From the NCBI GenBank assembly GCA_013151835.1, contig JAADHK010000058.1, positions 1-35,954 of the forward strand: a DNA stretch of 35,954 nt. Direction: 5' to 3'. This DNA is from Deltaproteobacteria bacterium. Its GTDB lineage: Bacteria > Desulfobacterota > Desulfobacteria > Desulfobacterales > Desulfosalsimonadaceae. The stretch's first letter is position 1; each line of letters opens with the position of its first letter. Positions 15,953 through 24,438 of the stretch are shown here, one piece after another. The notes under the pieces were generated by a model that was not told the DNA's origin, made no database searches, and was given only the letters and a program-made list of their open reading frames with translations. The position numbers and the translations under genes were made by a program.

Positions 15953-16321
15953 ATGTTTTTTAAAATCGGAGATTTTATTACGCCCATATTTATCGGCAGC
16001 ATCACTGCGGCGGCCGTGGCGCTCACGGTCACGCCCAGCGGGTCGATGATCGCGGCAATGTTTTACGGCATGATGTGGGGCATGGCCGCTCAGGTGCTGA
16101 TGTTGCTTGTACTGATGCCGCTGCTCGGCGCCTTTGAAGTCATGATTCCGTCAATGCTTTCCGGGATGGCGGGCGGCATGGCGGCCGGGATGCTTGTGGC
16201 TTCCGGGGCGGACAGCGCCGTTATTATAGGCTGTGGGGCATTTTTCGGCATGGTGGTATACATATGGGTATGGTTGCAAAACAAGAGTTTACAGGGGGAG
16301 GTCAAATGGCCGCATCGGTAA
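15953..16321 (+). CDS. Small polytopic membrane protein, glycine/methionine-rich
   Basis: Integral membrane protein of 122 residues with about four hydrophobic helices (roughly 7-28, 33-60, 62-80 and 85-108). Gly and Met are dense (SMLSGMAGGMAAGMLV), as in helix-packing segments. I do not recognise the family. It starts at 15953 behind a loose AAAAAGGA site and overlaps the methyltransferase gene by 16 bases, which indicates co-translation. Its place at the head of the methyltransferase-ABC-Exb run suggests an accessory membrane role. Confidence 0.75.
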   Translation: MFFKIGDFITPIFIGSITAAAVALTVTPSGSMIAAMFYGMMWGMAAQVLMLLVLMPLLGAFEVMIPSMLSGMAGGMAAGMLVASGADSAVIIGCGAFFGMVVYIWVWLQNKSLQGEVKWPHR

Positions 16322-16911
16322 CGCAGAAAAAATGGGACCGGATCTCGAGCTTTTACAAATGGAGCAACGGTGCCGCTGAACGGCGATGGGAGCCGTGGAA
16401 AAAGGAAATGTTTTCCCGGATGGGCGATGGAAATATTCTGTTTCTGGCCATCGGCATCGGCGAGGAAATCCGTCTGTTTCCGGAAAATCGGAGGATCACT
16501 GCCATTGACATCAGTCCCCGTATGCTGTCCAAGGCGGCCGCAAAAGCGGCACATTATAATGGGAGCATCCGGCTCATGCAAATGGATGCGCGAAATTTAA
16601 GTTTTCCTTCCGGGACCTTTAACCAGGTCTTCACCGCCTGCACCTTTTGTTCGGTTCCCGAACCGGTAAAGGGGTTGAAGGAGCTTTATCGTGTGCTGAA
16701 ACCGGGCGGCGAACTTTTAATGTTCGAACATACCGGAAGCAAACATTTTCCTTTTCGGGAAATGTTGCGGATCATGAATCCGATTGCGGAGATGATCGGC
16801 CCTTCGGTCACGCGGGATACGGTTGCGAATGTCAGTGCGGCCGGTTTTTCCATTATCGGCCTGCATAATGTCTATCTGGATATCGTAAAGACCATATCCG
16901 CCCTGAAGTGA
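16306..16911 (+). CDS. Class I SAM-dependent methyltransferase (methyltransferase 11 / phospholipid-methylase-like)
   Basis: Cytoplasmic methyltransferase of 201 residues. The SAM-binding glycine motif is degenerate (LFLAIGIGEE). It is followed by the acidic strand-2 end ITAIDISPRML, MDARNLSFPSGTF and the post-motif VLKPGGELLMFEH. The segment TACTFCSVPEPVKGLKEL resembles PmtA/METTL7-type lipid methylases, a weak hint of a lipid substrate. The start at 16306 follows a GGGGGAGG site six bases upstream; the frame reaching back to 16264 lacks one. It overlaps the preceding membrane-protein gene by 16 bases. Confidence 0.85.
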   Translation: MAASVTQKKWDRISSFYKWSNGAAERRWEPWKKEMFSRMGDGNILFLAIGIGEEIRLFPENRRITAIDISPRMLSKAAAKAAHYNGSIRLMQMDARNLSFPSGTFNQVFTACTFCSVPEPVKGLKELYRVLKPGGELLMFEHTGSKHFPFREMLRIMNPIAEMIGPSVTRDTVANVSAAGFSIIGLHNVYLDIVKTISALK

Positions 16912-16980
16912 TTTTGTCCGACTCCCGGATTGTCCATTCACATCACCCTGAATTGAATTTTATCGGGTTACCGGAGCACC

Positions 16981-18096
16981 ATGGTTTTTGTCTTTTTTAA
17001 AATATTGAAAACTCGCGCATTGGAGTTTCTCCTGATCACCGTGGTCGTCGCAGCGCTCATTGCCGCCATGGCGGCCCAGGCTTCACTGTCCGGTTACTCG
17101 GAAGACCGTGTTCATGATTTCGCCCACAACATCGGCGGGAATATGCTGATCGTCTCCGACCGGACCGATTTGGGCAAATTTTTTGAGATGCGCGCCGACT
17201 ACGCGGGCATGCCGGCGTCTTACGCCGGAAAACTCTTTGATTCTCCGGTCGCAAGTCATATCCGCGTCGTCTACCCGCGTATTTACGGCAAAGGGAAGGT
17301 CAATGGAACGACAATGAGCATCATCGGCGGCGGCATGGTTCAAAGCAATGGCAATGGACTGGATCTGCCGGATGATCATGCGCTGGTCGGACAGGCGGCC
17401 GCGAAACAGATGGGGGTGCGGCAGGGTGATGCCATAACGGTCACCGGCGCCGGAAAAACCGGGACGTTTATGGTGGACCGGGTTCTGGACCGGGCGCCGG
17501 AAGGTATTGATACCGGAATTTTTATTAATCTTGACATGGCCCGGCGGATACTGGGCCGGCCGGACGACATCAGTTCCATGCGGATTGCGGGGTGCTGGTG
17601 CAGTCTCGATATCGATAAACTGGCCGCAGATGTGGAAAAAAATCTGCCCGGCACAAGGGCGCTGACCGTCAAGGGAATGATCAAGGCGCAGAAATCCATG
17701 ATCGAGACCGTCAAATCATATTCATTACTTGTAAATATCGTGGGTTGTCTTTTTATTTCACTAATTGTCGGCCTGTCCATCTATTCCCTGACCCGCCGCC
17801 AGTTGATCGATATTGCCCTGTTTCTGATCGTGGGCGCGCGTCCGTGGATGATCGTGATGATATTCGTCACCATGGCCGCGCTTATCGGGCTTGCGGGCGG
17901 GGCGCTGGGATGGGCGCTGTGCCCTATCCTGATAAAGAAAATCGGGGTTGTGCTCATCGGTGCGTCACTACCCGTTTCAGGCATTGATATTAAAACGGTT
18001 CTGGGATTTGCCACGATGCTTTCGGCCGGGGCCGCGCTGATACCCGCGCTGGTCGCCTCACGACGCAACCCGTCGGACATTTTTGCGAAAGAATAA
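16981..18096 (+). CDS. ABC transporter permease, FtsX/MacB/LolC-like
   Basis: Inner-membrane permease of 371 residues with the MacB/Lol fold: one N-terminal helix (about 15-35), a large periplasmic domain (about 40-245, MacB core-like) and three C-terminal helices ending in the ALVASRRNP signature typical of FtsX domains. Family members do not import but use ATP to move lipoproteins, peptides or envelope factors out of the inner membrane. The order permease-ATPase-permease is the same as LolC-LolD-LolE. The ATPase starts three bases after the stop. Its periplasmic domain contains an unusual CWC pair (GCWCSLDI). Confidence 0.93.
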   Translation: MVFVFFKILKTRALEFLLITVVVAALIAAMAAQASLSGYSEDRVHDFAHNIGGNMLIVSDRTDLGKFFEMRADYAGMPASYAGKLFDSPVASHIRVVYPRIYGKGKVNGTTMSIIGGGMVQSNGNGLDLPDDHALVGQAAAKQMGVRQGDAITVTGAGKTGTFMVDRVLDRAPEGIDTGIFINLDMARRILGRPDDISSMRIAGCWCSLDIDKLAADVEKNLPGTRALTVKGMIKAQKSMIETVKSYSLLVNIVGCLFISLIVGLSIYSLTRRQLIDIALFLIVGARPWMIVMIFVTMAALIGLAGGALGWALCPILIKKIGVVLIGASLPVSGIDIKTVLGFATMLSAGAALIPALVASRRNPSDIFAKE

Positions 18097-18099
18097 AAG

Positions 18100-18795
18100 A
18101 TGCTTCAATTAACGGATGTAAAAAAGGTATTCAGGGGCCGCAACGGCAATCCCGTTGTCGCCATCGATAATGTCAGCCTGCGGATCGATCCGGGAGAATT
18201 TATTGTTATAAACGGCCCGTCCGGAAGCGGCAAAAGCTCCCTGCTCTTCACCATGGGCGGAATGCAGCCCCCGACAACGGGCAATGTGACCTATGATCAC
18301 ATGGATATGTATGCCGTTTCCCCGTCAAAACGGTCCGTCATGCGGAACAAACGGATGGGTTTCGTCTTTCAGACCTTTAACCTGATTTCATATCTTAACA
18401 GCTTGGAGAATGTGGCATTTCCGGCCTTGCTGGCGGGTATTTCCAGAAAAGACGCCTTTAAACGCGCTGAGATGCTGCTCGGGCGGCTCGGACTCGACGA
18501 GCGACTTTTTCACCGGCCCATGGAATTGAGCGTGGGTGAACGGCAGCGGGTGGCTATTTGTCGAAGCCTCGTCAACGCGCCGGATATCCTTCTGGCCGAT
18601 GAGCCTACCGGTAACATGGATCCTGAACTGACCCTGGAAACAATGCGCATTTTTCGCGATATCAATCAACAGGGGCATGCCATTGTAATGGTGACCCATG
18701 ATCCCGAGTTATCAAAAGTCGGTTCCCGCCATATTGTTATTGAAAATGGACTTATCAGCGGGGACCGGATGATTGAAGAGGAGATGGTATTGTGA
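18100..18795 (+). CDS. ABC transporter ATPase, LolD/MacB-like
   Basis: ATP-binding subunit of 231 residues, the normal size for LolD. It shows Walker A GPSGSGKSS, a Q-loop in VFQTFNL, a signature LSVGERQRV (variant of LSGGQ), Walker B ILLADEPTGNMD and the switch His in VTHDPE. It is sandwiched between two FtsX-type permeases; its stop overlaps the GTG start of the second by four bases. The trio should form one mechanotransmission-type exporter acting on periplasmic or outer-leaflet substrates, possibly the lipoproteins encoded downstream (inference). Confidence 0.95.
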   Translation: MLQLTDVKKVFRGRNGNPVVAIDNVSLRIDPGEFIVINGPSGSGKSSLLFTMGGMQPPTTGNVTYDHMDMYAVSPSKRSVMRNKRMGFVFQTFNLISYLNSLENVAFPALLAGISRKDAFKRAEMLLGRLGLDERLFHRPMELSVGERQRVAICRSLVNAPDILLADEPTGNMDPELTLETMRIFRDINQQGHAIVMVTHDPELSKVGSRHIVIENGLISGDRMIEEEMVL

Positions 18796-19922
18796 AAGCC
18801 GCCTTATGGCTGACCGGAAAAGAATTGTACGGGCGGAGAATTTCGCTTATGATCGGTCTTGCCATGTGCGGCCTGATCGTTTCCATGTTCATCTTTGTGG
18901 AATGGTCTCTGATGAGCAGGGAAAGTCGAATCCGCGGGGATATAGATCTGATGGGCCCGCCCATTATCGTCGTTCCCCCGGGCAGATCAATGACCGACCT
19001 GAGACGTTTTGACCTGGGTTCCGTATATTTTGACGCGAGCTCCTTTGTTTCGCCTCTGGTTGATGAGTTGTCCACGTATGTCCGGGCTGTGGATTCGCGT
19101 CTGTCCATCCGGATGCCGGTTTCAGGCCGGATGCCGGTTTCGGGAAAAGAGCGACCCGTTATCGGTATCGACCCGACAAGCGTGGTCACACCCTACGATC
19201 AATTGCAGGATCTGGGAAAAAATCAGGTGGCTATCGGGAAGTTACTTGCGGACAGGTTGGGATTGCGGACGGGCGATGTCGTCCGGATAGCGGGGTCCGC
19301 CTTGTCCGTTAACGCGGTTTTGTCCTCGGCCGGAGACGCGACGGACATGGCGGTATTCATGAACATTTCTGTTTTGCGTCGACTTTCGGGTTTGAAAGAC
19401 GCGGTTAATGAAATCCGGATTTTCCCGAAAAACGACACGGATATGGACCCGATCCGCAAAAAACTGGCGGCGCGGGGAGACACTCTGCGCACAATCAGCA
19501 TAGACCGGGGAGATATTGCTGAAAACCGGATCACGCAAACCCTTTCGAGCCATCGGTATGCGATATATCTGTCGCTGGGCGCAATCCTGTCTCTGGCGAT
19601 GATGATCTGGACTTACCTGGATACCCGGGAAAGAGGTGTCGAACTTGCGACAGTGGCCGCCCTCGGCGGATCGTCGACAACCATCATAGGGCTTCTGATC
19701 AGCCGCTCGACAATTGTCGGGGCTGCCGGCGCTCTGATAGGCGCGGGTTTCAGCCTGAGCGTTAAATGGTTTACGGACGGCGCCTTTCCGGTGGATATCA
19801 TGGAGTTGGCCGGCCTTTTGGGGGTCTCGATGTGCGGGGCTGTTTTTTTCAGCATGGCCGGAGCCATGCCGGTTGCCATGAATCTTTCCTGGCAAAACCA
19901 CGTGGCATTGTTGCAGAATTGA
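18792..19922 (+). CDS. ABC transporter permease, FtsX/LolE-like (GTG start)
   Basis: Second permease of 376 residues with one N-terminal helix (about 20-40), a periplasmic domain and three C-terminal helices beginning near YAIYLSLGAILSLAMM. It starts with GTG inside the GTGA overlap with the ATPase gene. Its periplasmic domain carries an exact six-residue duplication, RMPVSG-RMPVSG, produced by an 18-base tandem repeat at 19110-19145. Together with the two upstream genes it completes a heteromeric Lol/MacB-like exporter. Confidence 0.93.
   Translation: MKAALWLTGKELYGRRISLMIGLAMCGLIVSMFIFVEWSLMSRESRIRGDIDLMGPPIIVVPPGRSMTDLRRFDLGSVYFDASSFVSPLVDELSTYVRAVDSRLSIRMPVSGRMPVSGKERPVIGIDPTSVVTPYDQLQDLGKNQVAIGKLLADRLGLRTGDVVRIAGSALSVNAVLSSAGDATDMAVFMNISVLRRLSGLKDAVNEIRIFPKNDTDMDPIRKKLAARGDTLRTISIDRGDIAENRITQTLSSHRYAIYLSLGAILSLAMMIWTYLDTRERGVELATVAALGGSSTTIIGLLISRSTIVGAAGALIGAGFSLSVKWFTDGAFPVDIMELAGLLGVSMCGAVFFSMAGAMPVAMNLSWQNHVALLQN
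19110..19145 (+). repeat. 18-bp tandem duplication inside the permease gene
   Basis: Two adjacent units beginning CGGATGCCGGTTTC encode RMPVSG twice. The repeat stays in frame and looks like a recent slippage event or a functional loop extension. Confidence 0.8.
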
Positions 19923-19991
19923 AATTTGCCATGTAAGAGCAGATTCACATGGACAAGATGCGCACTAATAATTTCCTGGAGACGAATTATC

Positions 19992-20492
19992 ATGAAAGGT
20001 AATTTCAGATGGGTTTTCACCTGCATTATGATTGCCCTGTTTTTTTTCACCGGCTGCGCGGCCTTAAAAAAACCTGCCCCGCCCACCTGTGCCCAGGTTC
20101 TGAGGGGGGAGCCGGCGGCCCTTGGGGATGAGGAAATCTCGAAAGTCCTTGATGGAGCCGTCCTGGAAAACAGGATAGACGAGTGCTGGACCCCGCTTGT
20201 CAAGCAATTGCTTGACCGTAACCGAGCGATCCCCATGCGGCATCTGGTCCGAGCGATCCGGCGATTCAATACGGTCGGGACAATTGCTTGGTTTCACAAG
20301 GCGGTTTATCGCTATTTTTCGGAAATGATAGTAACCGGCAAAGCCTATCGACCCGAGGACCGGAGGCTTTTGTCCGCCTACTCCCGTTTTGTTATCCGGG
20401 AGGCTGCGAGCAAATCCGATCCAAACCTGAAAAACGCCGAACAGATTTGCCTGCGGCTGGATCAGGATCTCTTTAACAGATTATTTCATTAG
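19992..20492 (+). CDS. Lipoprotein of unknown function
   Basis: Predicted lipoprotein of 166 residues with a type II signal peptide and lipobox (IALFFFTGC, Cys at about residue 22). Residue +2 is Ala, so outer-membrane sorting is plausible. The mature domain is mostly helical and of unknown family (DRNRAIPMRHLVRAIRRF). The start at 19992 has GGAG ten bases upstream; the longer frame from 19926 has no site and would bury the signal. It lies 69 bases after the ABC permease and 18 before the next gene, so it belongs to the same run. Confidence 0.8.
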   Translation: MKGNFRWVFTCIMIALFFFTGCAALKKPAPPTCAQVLRGEPAALGDEEISKVLDGAVLENRIDECWTPLVKQLLDRNRAIPMRHLVRAIRRFNTVGTIAWFHKAVYRYFSEMIVTGKAYRPEDRRLLSAYSRFVIREAASKSDPNLKNAEQICLRLDQDLFNRLFH

Positions 20493-20510
20493 ATATAACA
20501 GGAGGCGAGC

Positions 20511-21575
20511 ATGAACGATTCATTCAGGGCGCCGATAATAGTCCGGATAGTGTTGCTGGCGCTGCTTATGCCGGCCGGGACGTCCTCATACGCCTCGACC
20601 GCCGATGACTACGGCAGCGCGGACCGGGCCGTTGTAATCGCGAAGCAGGCCAGGGCAAAGGTTGAACAAAGCGGGAAGCTGCTCCAGTCCACATCAAAAG
20701 AAATGTTCACCGAGTTTGCGCGGGCCACGGGCGAGCTTCAGAAACTCATCGATACCAGAAACCAGCTCGAGCAGGCCGGCCTGCTGTCAAAGGATGATCC
20801 GGACGGCCTCGCAAGGCGGGCGAATCTCAATGCCAGGATTCTGCTTGAAGTCGGCACCCTTAAAAAAGTATGTGACAAAAATATCGACAACCTTTTGTTG
20901 TCGCTCGATTCATTTGACCGGTCCGTTGCGGATTCACTGGTGGACACCCAGGCTACGCGATCCTTGAACAGCAATTATGAACTGGCATTGAACCGCTACA
21001 TCACACAGGAGAAAAAAGCCTTTGTCATAGCGGCCGCAAGCGCTCAAAAGGCTCTTGAAAGTTACCGGTCGGCGGCTGATCCCATGGAAAAAAACCGTCT
21101 TAAAAAAAAATACATGCGTCTCAAGAAGCGCCTGCAACTGACGGAACAGCGGCGCAGGATTTATGAATCAAGGATCAAGGTAGCTGAAATGAATCAGAAA
21201 ATGACCGGCGTGATCCGGGATAAAATCCGCCGGGACGGCGGTGACGTTCCCGAAAGGTTCCGCAAGGTCATGACGGAATTGTATACCCTTTTCTCCAAGA
21301 TCGTGCCCGTGGCCGAGGCCGGGGTAACCGGCATGCCGGACGCCATGGCCGACATGGGATTTGATAACATGACAAAGCTCAATGAAACACTTGAGATCGT
21401 TGAGGATTCCACGGCCAAGTTAAACAGCGTCCTCGACGACATGGTCGGCGATGTTCTGGCCGGTCTCGGAGACATTCAGGTTGTGGACGACGGCTCCCTT
21501 ACGGGAAAGGCCCTCAGCGTGGAAGACGAAATGGAGTATCTGAACCGGCAGCGCATGAGCTGGAACCGGGAATAG
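20511..21575 (+). CDS. Periplasmic coiled-coil protein
   Basis: Predicted secreted protein of 354 residues. The signal peptide (IIVRIVLLALLMPAGTSSYA) is followed by almost entirely helical sequence, with heptad-like Leu/Ala patterns and a very basic stretch (NRLKKKYMRLKKRLQLTEQRRR, about 197-218). No catalytic motif is visible. A good AGGAGG site precedes the ATG. It could be a periplasmic strut or a TolA/YbgF-like coiled coil for the Exb-like genes downstream; that assignment rests on context only. Confidence 0.82.
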   Translation: MNDSFRAPIIVRIVLLALLMPAGTSSYASTADDYGSADRAVVIAKQARAKVEQSGKLLQSTSKEMFTEFARATGELQKLIDTRNQLEQAGLLSKDDPDGLARRANLNARILLEVGTLKKVCDKNIDNLLLSLDSFDRSVADSLVDTQATRSLNSNYELALNRYITQEKKAFVIAAASAQKALESYRSAADPMEKNRLKKKYMRLKKRLQLTEQRRRIYESRIKVAEMNQKMTGVIRDKIRRDGGDVPERFRKVMTELYTLFSKIVPVAEAGVTGMPDAMADMGFDNMTKLNETLEIVEDSTAKLNSVLDDMVGDVLAGLGDIQVVDDGSLTGKALSVEDEMEYLNRQRMSWNRE

Positions 21576-21587
21576 GGAGGCATTTAA

Positions 21588-22289
21588 ATGATTCAATTGA
21601 GACGATACCTCACTGGAATCGTTATTTCCGGCTTACTGATGGCGTTCCCCGCGTCCCCGGTTTCCGCCGGATCACTGTTTGAACAATACGCAAACAAGAC
21701 CGCCGCAGGGCTTGATGCCGAAACCGCCGACATGGGAAAACAAATCCGGGAGGTGTTCACCGAGCGGTCCATCAATGGCTATCAGCGGAAAATTGATTTT
21801 GCCGATTACTTCGCCAACTTCAAGAAAATAATCCTGTACGGAGCGAAACTCGCCAACTACGGTGAATACAAAACCGACCTGCTCTTTGCAAGGGACAAGG
21901 AAATCTTTATGGACCTGCCGGACGCGCCAAAGGGCGACAAGGCCGAACAGGCCGATTACGCTGATAAAAAATATGAAGAAATAAAGAAAAATGTAAAAGA
22001 GGAGATCGATACCTATGTCGATCTCATCGGCATATCACTCGATGCCTGTGAGATAATGGCGAACAACGACCTGAGCGGTTTTACGGCCAACGAGGAAAAC
22101 CGGAACCGCATCCGGACATATCTTTTGGAAAGCGAGGCTTATCGAAAATTTTCATCCCGCGTCGACCGGCTCAAAAAGGGATGGCCGGATATTGAACGTC
22201 GTATTTCGCTCCAGGTGAAGCAATGGACGCCGGCGCCGAAAAATCCGGATGATCCATTGATCGATACGGCCATAACCGGAGCCCTGTAG
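21588..22289 (+). CDS. Periplasmic protein of unknown function
   Basis: Secreted protein of 233 residues with a clear signal peptide (GIVISGLLMAFPASPVSA). The mature part is charged and helical, with no family motif I recognise. GGGAGG precedes the ATG at 21588. The gene starts 12 bases after the coiled-coil gene and ends two bases before the TonB-like gene, so it is part of the same translation-coupled operon and probably of the same envelope complex. Confidence 0.8.
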   Translation: MIQLRRYLTGIVISGLLMAFPASPVSAGSLFEQYANKTAAGLDAETADMGKQIREVFTERSINGYQRKIDFADYFANFKKIILYGAKLANYGEYKTDLLFARDKEIFMDLPDAPKGDKAEQADYADKKYEEIKKNVKEEIDTYVDLIGISLDACEIMANNDLSGFTANEENRNRIRTYLLESEAYRKFSSRVDRLKKGWPDIERRISLQVKQWTPAPKNPDDPLIDTAITGAL

Positions 22290-22291
22290 CC

Positions 22292-23362
22292 ATGCGTCGA
22301 TTCCTGACTCATGCGGACGGACGCCTGAAATCGGGACGGATTGCCTTTCTTTTGTTTGTGGGGCTTATTGTCTGTTTTTCACTTGCCTACCGGTTCGCCA
22401 GGCCCGTGGACAGGGTCATGGTGGCGGTGACGCACATGTTTAACGCACAGCCTGTGAAAACCGCGCCCGAGGCGGCCCGGCCTCAAGAGAAACCTGCAAA
22501 ACCCGTGGAGGCGAAACCTGCGGCTCCCGAACTCCGGCAGGAAAGATCCGGTCCACCCGTGGAAAATAAGCCGGCAAAGCGGGAATCCGGTGAACAAGCC
22601 GTGCCCCGGACCGGCGAATCATTGGATAAGGGAAAAATGGATAAGGGAAAAAACAGATCCCGCCCGGCGTCCGCAAAAAAGCCCGCCAATATCACGACGG
22701 CCCCGGCAGCCCCGCCCGGAACGGTCCTGTCCGAGAAGGAAAAAACGGATGAAGGGGTTTCACTGACACTTGAAGGCAAGGCGTATGAATCGATTTACAG
22801 GCAATGGCGGGAGGCTGGCGGCAACAATAGGGGCGCGCTTTCGCTACGCATCGAAAACCTGAGGGAAGTATATCCGCTGTTGCAGATGAAAGCCGTGGCA
22901 ACGCTCAATGGAAAGCCCTATGTGGATCTTTCCGACGGGTCGCGGGTGGCCGAAGGCGCGCTTGAATCATATTCCAGCACCCGGTTTCTGGTGAGCGACC
23001 CGTTTGAGAAATGGCCGGATGCCCTGGCGCGGGCGGGCCTGGTTCCGTCAATGCGGGTCGAGGTCTGGTATTACACCTATGACTTTATCCGCAACGCCAT
23101 TTACGGCCGGGCATGGCAGGCCATTGATTGCGCAATCCAGGGTGGATTGATCCCTGCGGAAACGGACCCGGCTTCCATGGACCTGCTCGGCCGGGCCTAT
23201 GCCGTTAAAAGAAAGGGCGGCGGCGGTTTCGCCGTTTTCGTGCCGATCCGGGTGGACCTGCCCGGAGACCTGCCCGGAGGCCGGACAGTCCGCATTGATC
23301 CGTCCTGTTTTGCGGGAAACGGGGACGTGGCGGCGCTGATTGCTGCGGGCATTCTCAGGTAG
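22292..23362 (+). CDS. TonB/TolA-like membrane-anchored protein with Pro/Lys-rich linker
   Basis: Protein of 356 residues with the topology of an energy-transducing arm. It has a short basic cytoplasmic N-terminus, one membrane helix (IAFLLFVGLIVCFSLAY, about 17-34) and a long Pro/Ala/Lys/Glu linker (about 50-150; EKPAKPVEAKPAAPE). A folded C-terminal domain (about 155-356) follows, with RVEVWYYTYDF and a putative LysM- or TonB-sized tail. The C-domain does not show a recognisable TonB YP motif, so this is an analogy of layout, not proven homology. Its neighbours are ExbB- and ExbD-like genes, which strengthens the reading. It starts two bases after the previous stop. Confidence 0.78.
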   Translation: MRRFLTHADGRLKSGRIAFLLFVGLIVCFSLAYRFARPVDRVMVAVTHMFNAQPVKTAPEAARPQEKPAKPVEAKPAAPELRQERSGPPVENKPAKRESGEQAVPRTGESLDKGKMDKGKNRSRPASAKKPANITTAPAAPPGTVLSEKEKTDEGVSLTLEGKAYESIYRQWREAGGNNRGALSLRIENLREVYPLLQMKAVATLNGKPYVDLSDGSRVAEGALESYSSTRFLVSDPFEKWPDALARAGLVPSMRVEVWYYTYDFIRNAIYGRAWQAIDCAIQGGLIPAETDPASMDLLGRAYAVKRKGGGGFAVFVPIRVDLPGDLPGGRTVRIDPSCFAGNGDVAALIAAGILR

Positions 23363-23371
23363 GGGGTCCGG

Positions 23372-23995
23372 ATGGGGTTTCTCAAATGGTTTTTACAAAA
23401 TTTCGGCATGTTTTTCGGCGGTCTTTTCCTTGTTTATATTTATATGATACTCAGACGTTTAACCGTTCTATATGATTTTTTGCGACATGTTCAGGCCGGA
23501 GAGGAGCAGACAAGAATGCCCGTCGGCCGGGACCCCGCGCTGGCTTTTCTTTCGCCCTTCTTCGACAGGCTGCGGACGGCGAAGGGCGGATCGCCTGCGG
23601 TCGAGGCCGTCATAGACGCGATATGGTCTGAAGTCGACTGCCGCATATCAGTTCATTTTACCGCGATAAACGGTTATATCAACACGCTGGTGCTTGTTGG
23701 TTTCGCCGGGACTATTTTTGGGTCTATCGGCGCTTTTAATGAGATGTTTCAGGGTCTTGCAAAGGGCAGGGCCGCGTCCCGGGTATTTATCGATTCATGG
23801 AACCTGGGGCTTTCCACCGCCCTTTATACATCCCTGGGCGCTGCGGCCATCGGCGGGTTTGCGGTTACACTCCTGTATTCACGTTTTTTAATGACCCGGG
23901 CAAAACGCCTTGAAACCATGATCGGCCTGAGGATCGTTGAAGTGCTTGAAAAGGGTGATACATGTCAAGAAGAAAACAACGAAGCGGTTTCGTGA
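23372..23995 (+). CDS. MotA/TolQ/ExbB-family proton-channel subunit
   Basis: Inner-membrane protein of 207 residues with three helices in the ExbB pattern. TM1 lies near the N-terminus (about 10-28), followed by a cytoplasmic loop (about 30-105). TM2 is in INTLVLVGFAGTIFGSIGAF and TM3 in ALYTSLGAAAIGGFAVTLLY. The TM2-TM3 motifs match the GLLGTVxGM...TAxG signature of the family in looser form. Family function: a pentameric stator that with its ExbD/TolR partner converts proton flow into motion across the periplasm. It begins nine bases after the TonB-like gene and overlaps the ExbD-like gene by 34 bases. Confidence 0.88.
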   Translation: MGFLKWFLQNFGMFFGGLFLVYIYMILRRLTVLYDFLRHVQAGEEQTRMPVGRDPALAFLSPFFDRLRTAKGGSPAVEAVIDAIWSEVDCRISVHFTAINGYINTLVLVGFAGTIFGSIGAFNEMFQGLAKGRAASRVFIDSWNLGLSTALYTSLGAAAIGGFAVTLLYSRFLMTRAKRLETMIGLRIVEVLEKGDTCQEENNEAVS

Positions 23996-24438
23996 CGCAA
24001 GGCGCCGCCGACCCCGGGAAGGATCTGTTTGCTTATCTTTTCCTGATGATCATGGTCTTTTGTTTCATGCTGCTGATGTCCGCGTCCGAGGTCACCAGGT
24101 CCATGAGCGGTCAACAATCGCCTGAAACAAGAAAGGCCGCGTCCGGTTCAACCCTGATCTCGGTATCCGTTGAAAATATCGGACGGCTGGTCCAAAAAGA
24201 CGGCGCCGTATATCTGATGTTCGGTAATGTCCTTTACAGCCCCGTCACGGATATCGGACGTCTGACAACCGACGGGCGCGTGGAGAAAACGACCGGCAAA
24301 AACGGTGAAAATAAAAGGGTGTTGTATATCGAGGCAAACAGCAGCGGGCGGGTTCTTTTGAGCGAGTATCTTTCGGCCTTTGAGGCCCTGAACCAACAGG
24401 GGATCAGTGTGGCCTTTGCCGAGCGGGTCCATGAATAG
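23962..24438 (+). CDS. ExbD/TolR-like proton-channel partner
   Basis: Protein of 158 residues with a basic N-terminus, one membrane helix and a periplasmic domain. Asp21 stands at the head of the helix (GKDLFAYLFLMIMVFCF), where ExbD, TolR and MotB place their essential proton-carrying Asp. The C-terminal part (VLYIEANSSGRVLLSEYLSA...) matches the shape of the ExbD/TolR periplasmic fold. It overlaps the ExbB-like gene by 34 bases and the transglycosylase gene by eight, so all three are co-translated. AAGGGTG precedes the ATG. Confidence 0.82.
   Translation: MSRRKQRSGFVTQGAADPGKDLFAYLFLMIMVFCFMLLMSASEVTRSMSGQQSPETRKAASGSTLISVSVENIGRLVQKDGAVYLMFGNVLYSPVTDIGRLTTDGRVEKTTGKNGENKRVLYIEANSSGRVLLSEYLSAFEALNQQGISVAFAERVHE

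Noticed and set aside
19900-19920. TGGCATTGTTGC as a sigma-54 promoter
   Set aside because: Spacing between -24 and -12 halves is only three bases, and it lies inside the permease gene.
23372-24438. Zorya-type (ZorA/ZorB) phage defence
   Set aside because: The ExbB-like protein lacks the long ZorA tail, the partner is ExbD-like rather than OmpA-linked, and no ZorC/ZorD or helicase is present.
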